NCBI GenBank assembly: GCA_030053935.1 | Contig: JASGCU010000017.1 | Span: 1 to 33,424 of the forward strand | Source of the DNA: Chitinophagaceae bacterium | GTDB taxonomy: Bacteria; Bacteroidota; Bacteroidia; Cytophagales; JASGCU01 | DNA: 33,424 nt | Reading direction: 5' to 3' | Shown: piece by piece, positions 1 through 8,334 of the stretch | Layout of the letters: every line of letters starts with the position of its first letter | Numbering within the stretch: the stretch's first letter is position 1 | Position numbers and translations under genes: made by a program | Notes under the pieces: model-generated | Databases searched by the model: none | Seen by the model: only the letters and a program-made list of their open reading frames with translations | What the model was told of the DNA's origin: nothing

Positions 1-202
1 TAATTTTAAAAGCCCCTTTACTTTTTATTGCACCTTCAAAAAAAATTTTGAATACCTCTTTTTTCCAACGGTCTTTATTTGGATGCTGTTCCCATATTTT
101 AGGGTCAGATGCTATTTCATACAATTCATCAAAATCCTTTTCTATTAAAGGATAAAGAATTTGTTTGTCGTTTTGCAATATAGATTGTATATTAAAATTC
201 AT
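1..202 (-). CDS. GNAT-family N-acetyltransferase, N-terminal part (cut by window edge)
   Basis: Reading leftwards from an ATG at 202 there is an uninterrupted frame of 67 codons that leaves the window at position 1. The protein starts MNFNIQSILQNDKQ and continues with LYPLIEKDFDELYEIASDP and KIWEQHPNKDRWKKEVF. This is the typical opening of RimJ/RimL-like GNAT acetyltransferases of Bacteroidota, including the 'ASDP.IWEQHP' signature. Such enzymes move an acetyl group from acetyl-CoA to an amine; the substrate cannot be told from this part. The acetyl-CoA binding motif would lie beyond the edge. It follows the VWA gene on the same strand after 147 bases, so it may be separately transcribed. 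Family call is from sequence resemblance only. Confidence 0.8.
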   Translation of the reverse strand, partial: MNFNIQSILQNDKQILYPLIEKDFDELYEIASDPKIWEQHPNKDRWKKEVFKIFFEGAIKSKGAFKI

Positions 203-349
203 TTCATTTTTCTTTGTTACTAACTCATAAATAAAGGAGTATTTTCAATGTTTTTTTCACACTCGTATGACTATATTTTTTTAAAACCAGTATGGATTAT
301 AATACAAATAGAAATGGTATTATATGCTTTCTTTTTGGTGTTTTTCTAT

Positions 350-2437
350 TTAATATCCACCTAAATACTTTCTTGTAAACCATTCTATGCTCAATAAAGC
401 GAGTGCTATGAGCAGTATCCATTCCCAATCTATGAGGGGCTTCAGTTCTTCTTGAGAAAATATATGGGGAGTAGATTTTATTTGTTCCAAATCTTTTTGT
501 ATTTGGGTAAATTGAGAAGGGTAGTAGAATTTTCCTCCTGTATTGTGTGCTATATTTTTTAATACTTGAAAATCAGCGGTGAGAGAGTTGGATTCTTTTT
601 GATATGTTTTTATGACAAATTTTCCTTTTTCGGTAAGTGTTTTTCCATTTATTTCTGTTTGAGCAGTAAAAAAATAAATTCCTTCGGGCAATGGTTTCAA
701 AACAAACTGTGTTTGCGATGGAGAGGTAGTAAAAGAATATTTTTTTTCTTTTTCTCCTTGTTTTTTTATTTTTATAAGGATTTCTTTGTCATAAATAGGT
801 TCATAAAGAGAGTTATAAACCTCTGTTTGTAAGGTGATAATTTCATTATCGGACATTTCATTTTTTAATGGGTACACTCTCAGTGGGCGTTTGTCTTCTT
901 TGGTGCTGATATATTGGATTGTCTTGAGAATGAGTTCGTCAAAAGCTTCTGCATTTTGGGTTTGTGCCAGTTCTTGTATTCTCCACATCCAAAGATTTTC
1001 TCCCAGAAAAATACATTGCTTGGGAATCCTGTCCTCAGAGAAGAGCCATAATGGTTTATTATTAGTAATGCTTCCTATTTTTTGAGACAAAAGGGTGTTA
1101 TATTTTTCTTCCATAATTATATCAATATATGGAACGGCAATGGGGATAAAATAGGTGTGAATTTTTTCTCTTACCGTGTTATTGAGGAGAAAAGGAGCAA
1201 AATTTTCATTCAAATGAGGGGAAATATAATCTATATCGTTGCGGATTTTTTTTATTTTTATGATAGAACCCGCTGTATGAAACTCTTCCCAAAGGGTATT
1301 GCTTCCTAATATATACCAAAGGGGTAGTTTTTGTTTTTTTGCAAATTCAAGGAGAGTATATAATTTTTTTTGATTTTCAAAAGGGTTGTGAAGAATCATA
1401 ATATCAAAGAGACCATCGGGAGGAGTGTTGTGGATAGTGGGAATATAAGTGGTTATTTCGTAGTTTTCATTTTTTTCTATTGCAGATTTTATTGCTTTTA
1501 TATCGGGATGGGGTGAGGAAGCGGCAATAAGTATCTTTTGTTTTTTATCTAATACATCAATATATATTTTAGAAGTATTATTGGTGGTAGATACTTCCCC
1601 GAGTAGAGGTTTTATGAAAATGGTATATTCTTGTAATCCGCTCTCTTGGGCAGGGAGGTTCATTTCTATCACAGAGAATTTTTTATGAGGGACAAATAAA
1701 ACGGTTTGTGTCTTTATTTCTTTGCCGTCGTGAAAGATCTGCACCACAGAACTTCCTTCCATTTCTTGATTGAGTATTTCTATTTTCAGGGGAAAGAGAT
1801 TATTTTTATAAACTATTTTATTAGAAAGGACTTGAGAAAGGGTAACATCTTTTTTAGGAATAGTATCGCCTACCCCTACGGTATATATTTTGGAAGGAAA
1901 GGGTATATATTCGGGAGATGCACCTGCATTATAGATTCCATCGGATGCAAATAGTATGCCTTCTATGTGGTGGTTTTCAAATTCTGTGTTCCATTCACTC
2001 ATGAGGGTAGAATAATCCGTTATAGTGTGGGTATAAGCAACGGGGTGAAAGTTTTCTATGTTTTTATTTTGGAGGGTTCTTTTCAAAACTTGAAATCCTT
2101 TTTTTTCCATAAAAAGAGAAATATCGTTGAGTTCTTTTTCTAACAGATGGGTTTTCACACTATCCGTTGCTAAAGGAATAGATAAACTATTATCTAAAAC
2201 GAATAAGAAATAAGGTTTTTCTATGGTATTATGAATTTTTTTGAAAAGAGGATTACATAAAAGAAGAGCAAGTAAAAAGACGACTGAAAACCGCAGACCA
2301 AATAAAATTTTATTGAGAAGTGGAGACCATCGTTTCTCTTTTCTATAGAGTAAAAAAGCATATAAAAATGATACTACAAGAGAGAGGATAATTTCCTCTG
2401 CAAAATGGTCAAATACAATAGATTCTTTGTCTAACAT
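350..2437 (-). CDS. VWA-domain integral membrane protein
   Basis: A 695-aa protein of a Bacteroidota type with two N-terminal membrane segments (about residues 13-31 and 45-65), a von Willebrand A-like domain at about 75-190, a long periplasmic region and a final membrane helix near 668-688. The metal-site motif DxSxS is visible as DNSLS (82-86), and a second MIDAS-like ASDG lies at 165-167. The residues after 190 look like beta-sandwich repeats. Layout resembles BatA-like or 'glutamine amidotransferase-like' VWA proteins of Bacteroidota, but I cannot assign a role. The gene stands alone: the terminator of the upstream serS operon lies between them, and I see no good TAnnTTTG promoter in the 330-base gap. 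Confidence 0.8.
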   Translation of the reverse strand: MLDKESIVFDHFAEEIILSLVVSFLYAFLLYRKEKRWSPLLNKILFGLRFSVVFLLALLLCNPLFKKIHNTIEKPYFLFVLDNSLSIPLATDSVKTHLLEKELNDISLFMEKKGFQVLKRTLQNKNIENFHPVAYTHTITDYSTLMSEWNTEFENHHIEGILFASDGIYNAGASPEYIPFPSKIYTVGVGDTIPKKDVTLSQVLSNKIVYKNNLFPLKIEILNQEMEGSSVVQIFHDGKEIKTQTVLFVPHKKFSVIEMNLPAQESGLQEYTIFIKPLLGEVSTTNNTSKIYIDVLDKKQKILIAASSPHPDIKAIKSAIEKNENYEITTYIPTIHNTPPDGLFDIMILHNPFENQKKLYTLLEFAKKQKLPLWYILGSNTLWEEFHTAGSIIKIKKIRNDIDYISPHLNENFAPFLLNNTVREKIHTYFIPIAVPYIDIIMEEKYNTLLSQKIGSITNNKPLWLFSEDRIPKQCIFLGENLWMWRIQELAQTQNAEAFDELILKTIQYISTKEDKRPLRVYPLKNEMSDNEIITLQTEVYNSLYEPIYDKEILIKIKKQGEKEKKYSFTTSPSQTQFVLKPLPEGIYFFTAQTEINGKTLTEKGKFVIKTYQKESNSLTADFQVLKNIAHNTGGKFYYPSQFTQIQKDLEQIKSTPHIFSQEELKPLIDWEWILLIALALLSIEWFTRKYLGGY

Positions 2438-2570
2438 TGCAGCTATAGTTAAGATTAAAAGGATATTTTTGGGTATTATAAAAAAAATAAAAGTGGTCCT
2501 GTCCTCATTTTTGTAAGATAAGTCATTTTTTTATTTTTTTGATGTTTTTTGTATTAATAGTGTATTCGTA

Positions 2571-2604
2571 TATAAAAAAATAAAGGTAGGAAAGATTCCT
2601 ACCT
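2571..2604 (-). terminator. Rho-independent terminator of the serS operon
   Basis: A perfect 9-bp stem, AGGTAGGAA/TTCCTACCT (2584-2592 and 2596-2604), with loop AGA, is followed on the minus strand by a T-rich tail (2571-2583). It lies 160 bases beyond the serS stop. The 327-base gap between serS and the VWA gene otherwise holds only a possible 26-codon ORF (2667-2747) and AT-rich sequence. Confidence 0.8.
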
Positions 2605-2666
2605 CTATAAAAGTTTGAGAAAATGAACTTTTGTTTGCAAAAATGCTTTGCGGTTTATCTTAGCAA

Positions 2667-2747
2667 TTATATCTGCTTCTTTTTTTTATATGGTTCTTGC
2701 ACCAGTTCTATAGTATGAATATAATGTATATAATTTTCATTATACAT
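2667..2747 (-). CDS. Possible 26-aa small protein after serS
   Basis: An ATG at 2747 opens a 26-codon frame (MYNENYIHYIHTIELVQEPY, then KKKKQI) ending in TAA. It starts 17 bases after the serS stop and before the operon terminator. AAGGA lies 4 bases upstream of the ATG, unusual in a genome where such sites are rare. The peptide is Tyr-rich with a basic tail and matches nothing I know. It may be a chance frame; only the AAGGA and its place inside the transcript support it. Confidence 0.25.
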   Translation of the reverse strand: MYNENYIHYIHTIELVQEPYKKKKQI

Positions 2748-2764
2748 TTCGTCCTTAATGTTCT

Positions 2765-4048
2765 TTATTTTACAGTGTATTCTATTATATTTTTTTTGAT
2801 ATATGGAATTATAGGTTTTGGGATAAGGATTCCTTTTGGGGTTTGGTTATTTTCATAAATTGCTGCCATTATACGCGGTAGTGCTAATGCGCTTCCATTG
2901 AGAGTATGCAGGAGTTGGTTTTTTTTATCAGTTTTATATCGTAGTTTGAGTCGGTTTGCTTGAAATGTTTCAAAGTTAGAGACGGAGCTTACCTCTAACC
3001 ACTTTTGTTGAGCGGCAGAGTATACTTCAAAGTCGTATGTAAGAGCGGAGGTAAATCCCATATCTCCTGCGCAAAGGCGAAGAATTCGGTAGGGGAGTTC
3101 TAAATTTTTTAGAAGCATTTCCACGTGTGCTTTCATTTCTTCAAGGGCTTTGTAAGAATTATCGGGTTTGGTTATTTGCACTATTTCTACTTTATCAAAT
3201 TGATGGAGGCGATTTAGTCCTCTCACATGCGCTCCCCAGGAACCTGCTTCTCTTCTAAAACAAGGAGTATAGCCGACATTTTTTATGGGCAGATTTTTTT
3301 CTTCCACAATTACATCCCGGTATAAGTTCGTAATAGGAACTTCGGCAGTAGGTATAAGATAGAGGGCGTCTTCGGTTACATAATACATTTGATCTTCTTT
3401 ATCGGGTAATTGTCCGGTTCCAAATCCTGATTCTGCATTGATGAGAATAGGGGGCTGTATTTCGTTATAACCTGCTTGTATAGCCATATCTAAAAAATAA
3501 TTTATGAGAGCTCGCACGAGGCGGGCACCGTCATTTTTATAAACTGGGAATCCGGATCCTGTTATTTTTGTTCCTAGTTCAAAGTCTATGAGGTCGTATT
3601 CTTTGATTATTTCCCAATGGGGTTTGGCATTTTTTTCCAAAATGGGTAGTTCTTGTGTTTGAAAGATAATCTCATTCTCTTCGGCGGATTTGCCATTTGG
3701 GACTGTTTTATGAGGGATATTAGGGATTTCATACAAAGATTCGTTCAGTTTTTTTTCTATCCCTATAAGTTCTTCTGATATTTTTTTGGTTTTGTTTTTT
3801 ATTTCGTTGTTTTCTTCTTTTAATTTTTGTATTTGGGAAGTATTCTTTGATTGCATCAAAAGGGCTATTGCTTTAGAATGTTCATTATTCTCTTGGAGTA
3901 ATGTATCTAACTCTTTTTTCAATCGTTTTTTTTCATTGTCGAGTGTTAAGATAGCATCTATTTTTTTTTCGGCGTCAGCGAAATTTCTTTTTTGTAAGCC
4001 TGTAATAATGTGTTCTTTTTTTTCTCTTATATCTGTCAGTTGGAGCAT
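2765..4048 (-). CDS. serS: Serine--tRNA ligase
   Basis: Class II aminoacyl-tRNA synthetase that charges tRNA-Ser (and tRNA-Sec where present) with serine, using ATP. The 427 aa match the usual 420-430. The N-terminal two-helix coiled-coil arm that grips the long variable arm of tRNA-Ser spans about residues 27-105 and is Lys/Glu-rich. The catalytic core shows TAEVPITN (234-241, serine pocket), motif 2 with FRREAGS...HQF (264-284) and motif 3 with ALPRIMAAIYEN (389-400). It is last in the run porP-like, adhesin, lipoprotein, serS, starting 10 bases after the lipoprotein stop. A terminator follows. Nothing abnormal is seen. Confidence 0.97.
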   Translation of the reverse strand: MLQLTDIREKKEHIITGLQKRNFADAEKKIDAILTLDNEKKRLKKELDTLLQENNEHSKAIALLMQSKNTSQIQKLKEENNEIKNKTKKISEELIGIEKKLNESLYEIPNIPHKTVPNGKSAEENEIIFQTQELPILEKNAKPHWEIIKEYDLIDFELGTKITGSGFPVYKNDGARLVRALINYFLDMAIQAGYNEIQPPILINAESGFGTGQLPDKEDQMYYVTEDALYLIPTAEVPITNLYRDVIVEEKNLPIKNVGYTPCFRREAGSWGAHVRGLNRLHQFDKVEIVQITKPDNSYKALEEMKAHVEMLLKNLELPYRILRLCAGDMGFTSALTYDFEVYSAAQQKWLEVSSVSNFETFQANRLKLRYKTDKKNQLLHTLNGSALALPRIMAAIYENNQTPKGILIPKPIIPYIKKNIIEYTVK

Positions 4049-4058
4049 TTTTAATAAT

Positions 4059-4607
4059 TCATAATAAGTTATTTTCTTTTTTTTCTATCAATTTTTCTAT
4101 TTTCATATCTGTAAAAAAAGCTTCTACATACTGTTCATCTTTGACTCGTATGTTTATTCTTCTTTTTCCATTTATTTGTGAGTGAATGGTTCCGTTTGGT
4201 GTCTGTACTGTTTGAAAATTGCTTCCGTATTTCTTTTTATATATATCTAATATTTTAATGATAAGTTTGTCTGCGTAGTATTGTGTATTCCAAGGAGCCC
4301 ATGGTGTGTACATATAAGTCACTTTCATTTTATAGATTCTATCTTCATAAAAATCGGGGTAAAACCACATCATTACTTCGGGTTGGATTTCTGTCATTGT
4401 ATATTCTATTTCCATATTTCTTGGTCCGTGGGTAAATATCTTTTCTCTGTTTTTTTCAGCACAGTAGTTATAAAAATCTTGTTTACGCATACCGAATGTA
4501 AAGTCAAAAAAGATAGTGTCGTTTTTTGAGTATGTTTGTGTTTTCGTATTACGTTCACAACTGATACTTCCCCATGAAATGAGGATTAAAAAAAGTATGT
4601 TTTTCAT
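4059..4607 (-). CDS. Small lipoprotein of unknown function
   Basis: A 182-aa protein with a short hydrophobic signal and a lipobox-like GSISC with the Cys at residue 17, so it is probably lipid-anchored in the periplasm or outer membrane. The mature part carries no motif I recognise. It is rich in Tyr, Met and Lys and has a beta-strand-like C-terminal half (IHSQINGKRRINIRVKDEQ). It sits 31 bases after the adhesin and 10 bases before serS in one apparent transcript. Placement could mean a part in the adhesin system, but co-occurrence with serS shows the neighbours are not all functionally related. Confidence 0.7.
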   Translation of the reverse strand: MKNILFLILISWGSISCERNTKTQTYSKNDTIFFDFTFGMRKQDFYNYCAEKNREKIFTHGPRNMEIEYTMTEIQPEVMMWFYPDFYEDRIYKMKVTYMYTPWAPWNTQYYADKLIIKILDIYKKKYGSNFQTVQTPNGTIHSQINGKRRINIRVKDEQYVEAFFTDMKIEKLIEKKENNLL

Positions 4608-4638
4608 TTTCTGTTTAGAATGATTATGTATTGTATTA

Positions 4639-7600
4639 TTAGCGGTATATAAGCACAGTGCCTGTTATATTTTCTGTATTTAATGTTCTGTCACTCTGCA
4701 CACAATCAAAAATATAGTAGTATACTCCTTGGTCTAATGGTGTTCCGTTTCCATTCAGAGTTCCATCCCAATCGTTTTTATATCCTTGTTTTTGATATAC
4801 AATTTTTCCTCTTCTATCAAAAATAATAAGGGTGCATGTTTGATTAAATTCTACATTATCCAAAATCCATAGGTCATCAAATCCGTCTCCATTGGGAGAA
4901 AAAGAGGAGTGAAAATATTTAGGAGAGGGGTCATTGTTGGTAAGATGTCCTGGTCTTGGTTCTTTATAAGGAATTATTTTTATACTTTTAGTAGCTTCTT
5001 GTTGGCATCCGTAGAGTGCATCGAATGCGTTTACTGTTATAGATTTTATGAGTGTATCGGTATTTAAAAAATCATAAGATTGGTAAGAAGCTTTGTATCT
5101 TATTTGATGTATTGGATCTGTTTTTATTTGAAATAATTTTAATTGTGCTGAATCTTTCCATTGTATAGGATATGTTTTATTTATATTTTCGATTGTTATT
5201 ACGACGGTATCATATTCGTTTACTATATTTTTTGAAAGAATGATTTGAGGAGTATTTTTTGGATATTCTCGGATTTTAATAGGAGTAATAGATTGGCATT
5301 GTGCTACGTCTGTTGTTAGGATTTTATATAATCCTGAGTCGGATACGGATAATGTTTTTTTATAGCTAATAATTTGTGTGGTATCATTGTCTTTTATCCA
5401 AATAAAGTTTTGGTATTCTTTAGTGATGCCATTTAGTTGTTCTTCTATTGTTAGAGCAGTATCTAATTCTATTATTTCGGTAGTTTCTCTACATTTTATA
5501 CCTATTATTGCATTATTTTCTATATCTGATATATCTTTTATTCTTTGCGTAAATTTTATTTTATTTACAACTGGTTCGGTTATTATCCGAGTAGTTTGTG
5601 TTTCAGAGTAACAATCTTTTACTTCGTTGTATCCTACTTCTACTTTAATATTTTTTTGTTGTACATCTCTGTATGTGTATTCAAGATTTGGAGTTATAAT
5701 ACTTGTATCCAAAAATTCATATTCTGGGTACCATTTGTAACTGAGGGTAAGTTTTTGAGTTTGTATACCTGAGGTATCTATGCTTTCAGGGGATACAGAA
5801 AATATTAAGGGGAGGTCTTTACATATTTTTGTATTTGTAGAATCGGGTAATAATTCCTCATCTTTTAGTTGTATGTGAATATTTGATGGGAGTAAAACAG
5901 GTTTATTCCGAAATATTATACTTCGAGAAGGGGATATATAACTACAATTGCGAGTAGACGCAGTAGATGTTTCGGATAGTTTTAGATAATATACTCCATT
6001 TTCTGTTACGGGGAGTGTATTTCCTCCATTAGAATCCACAAATATATCTTGCCCTTCTTCTTCGTTATCCTTATACCATTCATACTTATATCCTGGGTAA
6101 TAAGGAGCTCTAATAGTGTCTGTATTTCCTGCACAAGCATTAGAATTTCCAATATTGGGACTAATTTTGGGAAAAGATATGAGAGATGTTTTTATTTCTA
6201 ATACAGGACTTTGGCATCCATCTGTATTTATATAACTAAAGTAATATGTTCCTGCTTTATTTATGTTAAAGGGCTGTATAACAAATACTTTTTGTGATAT
6301 GGTAGATGCTTGTTGATTTTCTTCGGGTAATAAACCATCGTATGTTGCGGGAGTTGTCCATAAGTAATCTTTTATCGTTGAAGTAAAATTTGTTTGGGTT
6401 GGATCTTGAACCTTAATAACGAGTATCAATTGTTCGCCATCGCACTCACGTAAATTTTCTGGGGAAGTAGTTAATGTAGGAGCAGGAACAGATGTCGCAT
6501 CTTTTACATTTACGATAACGTTATTGGAAGAATCTACGCATCTATTAGTAGATACAATTACTTTTACGAGAAAAGTTTTTGCTGTATTTGATGGTATAAT
6601 AAATGTAGATGATGTGTCTCTAGGGTTAAGGGTTCTTGTGTTATTTGTATTTGTAATAACCCATTGGTATCTGTGTCCAATACTTGGAGTAGCATTTAAT
6701 TCTACTGTAGACCCTTTACATATAGTTATAGTATCTATTCCATTTGCTTTTGGATGTAATATCTTGGGTTTCAGACAATTATAGTTTGGAATAGTTATAA
6801 CACTATTACTATCCAGCCCTGTAGCTATTATATCGGGTTTCCCATCTCTATTGACATCTCCTATTTTTATATTTTTTGTATGTTGCCCTATATTTTCTAA
6901 TTCTAATACAGAAAAATCAGTTGAAGCAATTTCATTTGATGTGTAATTATTGATAATGATGCTGAGTGATTTATTGCTACCAATATAACCCGAAGTGATT
7001 ATATCTAATTTTTTATCCCCGTTTATATCTCCTAAATCTAATCCCCATGGATTACTTGGAATAGGTACCTTAATAGTAGAAAAAGTGAGATTCCTTCTAT
7101 TTTTCAATATATTGATATTCTTAGAGACGGAAGTAACAGAGTTCTCTGTAAATATGATGTCATTATAGTTATCATTATCTATATCTCCTACTATCAGATT
7201 CGTTACGTTACTGGTAGGTATAGTAATTTTATTTTGTGTATTAAATTTTATATTTCCGGGGGAGCTTTCATTCAGTATTATATGTACATCGTTACTATTT
7301 TTGGTAGAGAAGACGATATCCGGAAATAGATCATTATTCATGTCTTTTATTTCTAAAGAATATAAAGGTTCTTCATCTGTTTCTATACTTATAGGGGGAA
7401 GAAAAGAATATGTATAAATATTACTTTGGTTTTTAAATATTACTATAAATGTTTCAGGTATAATGGTAGCGATAACATCGGGTTTTCCATCTTTATCTAT
7501 ATCTTCTACAGCAATTTTTTGAGATGTTTTTCCGTCTTTGGTTCTTGCTAATGGGATAGATATAGTTTCAATAATGGGTATAGGATTTAATTGTATAGTA

Positions 7601-8325
7601 CCTCCGACTGATTCATTTCTAATAATTCTAATATAACGTCCTGGGGTAGGTTGTGCAGGTATACTGATGACCAATTCTGGTTTTGTATCTCCATTTATAT
7701 CTTTACAAATGATATGGTCAGTGCTATAGACAATATCTATTTGTTGAAAAAGAGAAAAAGAAGTATGCTCAGCACCGTTAGATTCATTTTTGAATATATC
7801 TATAGTTCTATTATTATGCGTCACAGCAATATCTTCTTTCCCATCATTATTAAAATCACATAAGCAGAAATCTTCTATTTTTTTTTCTGGTGGGATATTT
7901 AATAAGAATTTTTTTTTATTGTTTGGACTTATTTTTTCCATTTGGAAAGGACTACCACTATAGCTGGGAAAAAATATTTCCGAACTTTCTCCTATAAGAT
8001 TATTTCTACCATTATATACTGTGATATTTCCATGTGTGGCGTTGCCAGGAACTTTCACACGAATAAGGTTTTCAGAAGTAGAAATAACCTCTGCTACTGC
8101 ATCACGAAAAGTCACCTTTGCATGCTTAGTAGAATCAGGAAAGTTTAATCCTATCAAAGAAATTATTGTTCCCGGGGCAGAATGAGATTCGCTGATTTTA
8201 TTAATAATAGGGGCTTTTTGTGTACCCTGTGCTTCTACAAGAGGAGTAGCAAGTATCGTTGTGAGAGAAAAAAACAGAATATTCTTTATCTGTAGTTGCA
8301 TAAAAGGTTTTATTTTATTTTTCAT
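4639..8325 (-). CDS. Large secreted adhesin-like protein with T9SS type B sorting domain
   Basis: A 1228-aa exported protein. Order: signal peptide (about 1-33), an IPT/TIG-like Ig domain (38-118), seven FG-GAP/VCBS-type calcium-binding-like repeats between about 155 and 510 (for example FNNDGKED, DIDKDGKPD, GDVNRDGKPD), then Ig/PKD-like repeats with paired cysteines (about 520-1125), and a C-terminal domain (1140-1228) with SFSPNGDGFDDLW, FDRRGKIVY, NDWDGT and GVYYYIF. That last domain is the gliding-motility type B signal (CHU large-protein type) which sends proteins through the type IX secretion system to the surface. The gene begins 9 bases after a PorP/SprF-family gene, the usual pairing. 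A role in adhesion or gliding is inferred; no enzyme motif is visible. Confidence 0.9.
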   Translation of the reverse strand: MKNKIKPFMQLQIKNILFFSLTTILATPLVEAQGTQKAPIINKISESHSAPGTIISLIGLNFPDSTKHAKVTFRDAVAEVISTSENLIRVKVPGNATHGNITVYNGRNNLIGESSEIFFPSYSGSPFQMEKISPNNKKKFLLNIPPEKKIEDFCLCDFNNDGKEDIAVTHNNRTIDIFKNESNGAEHTSFSLFQQIDIVYSTDHIICKDINGDTKPELVISIPAQPTPGRYIRIIRNESVGGTIQLNPIPIIETISIPLARTKDGKTSQKIAVEDIDKDGKPDVIATIIPETFIVIFKNQSNIYTYSFLPPISIETDEEPLYSLEIKDMNNDLFPDIVFSTKNSNDVHIILNESSPGNIKFNTQNKITIPTSNVTNLIVGDIDNDNYNDIIFTENSVTSVSKNINILKNRRNLTFSTIKVPIPSNPWGLDLGDINGDKKLDIITSGYIGSNKSLSIIINNYTSNEIASTDFSVLELENIGQHTKNIKIGDVNRDGKPDIIATGLDSNSVITIPNYNCLKPKILHPKANGIDTITICKGSTVELNATPSIGHRYQWVITNTNNTRTLNPRDTSSTFIIPSNTAKTFLVKVIVSTNRCVDSSNNVIVNVKDATSVPAPTLTTSPENLRECDGEQLILVIKVQDPTQTNFTSTIKDYLWTTPATYDGLLPEENQQASTISQKVFVIQPFNINKAGTYYFSYINTDGCQSPVLEIKTSLISFPKISPNIGNSNACAGNTDTIRAPYYPGYKYEWYKDNEEEGQDIFVDSNGGNTLPVTENGVYYLKLSETSTASTRNCSYISPSRSIIFRNKPVLLPSNIHIQLKDEELLPDSTNTKICKDLPLIFSVSPESIDTSGIQTQKLTLSYKWYPEYEFLDTSIITPNLEYTYRDVQQKNIKVEVGYNEVKDCYSETQTTRIITEPVVNKIKFTQRIKDISDIENNAIIGIKCRETTEIIELDTALTIEEQLNGITKEYQNFIWIKDNDTTQIISYKKTLSVSDSGLYKILTTDVAQCQSITPIKIREYPKNTPQIILSKNIVNEYDTVVITIENINKTYPIQWKDSAQLKLFQIKTDPIHQIRYKASYQSYDFLNTDTLIKSITVNAFDALYGCQQEATKSIKIIPYKEPRPGHLTNNDPSPKYFHSSFSPNGDGFDDLWILDNVEFNQTCTLIIFDRRGKIVYQKQGYKNDWDGTLNGNGTPLDQGVYYYIFDCVQSDRTLNTENITGTVLIYR

Positions 8326-8334
8326 AGTTTAAAA

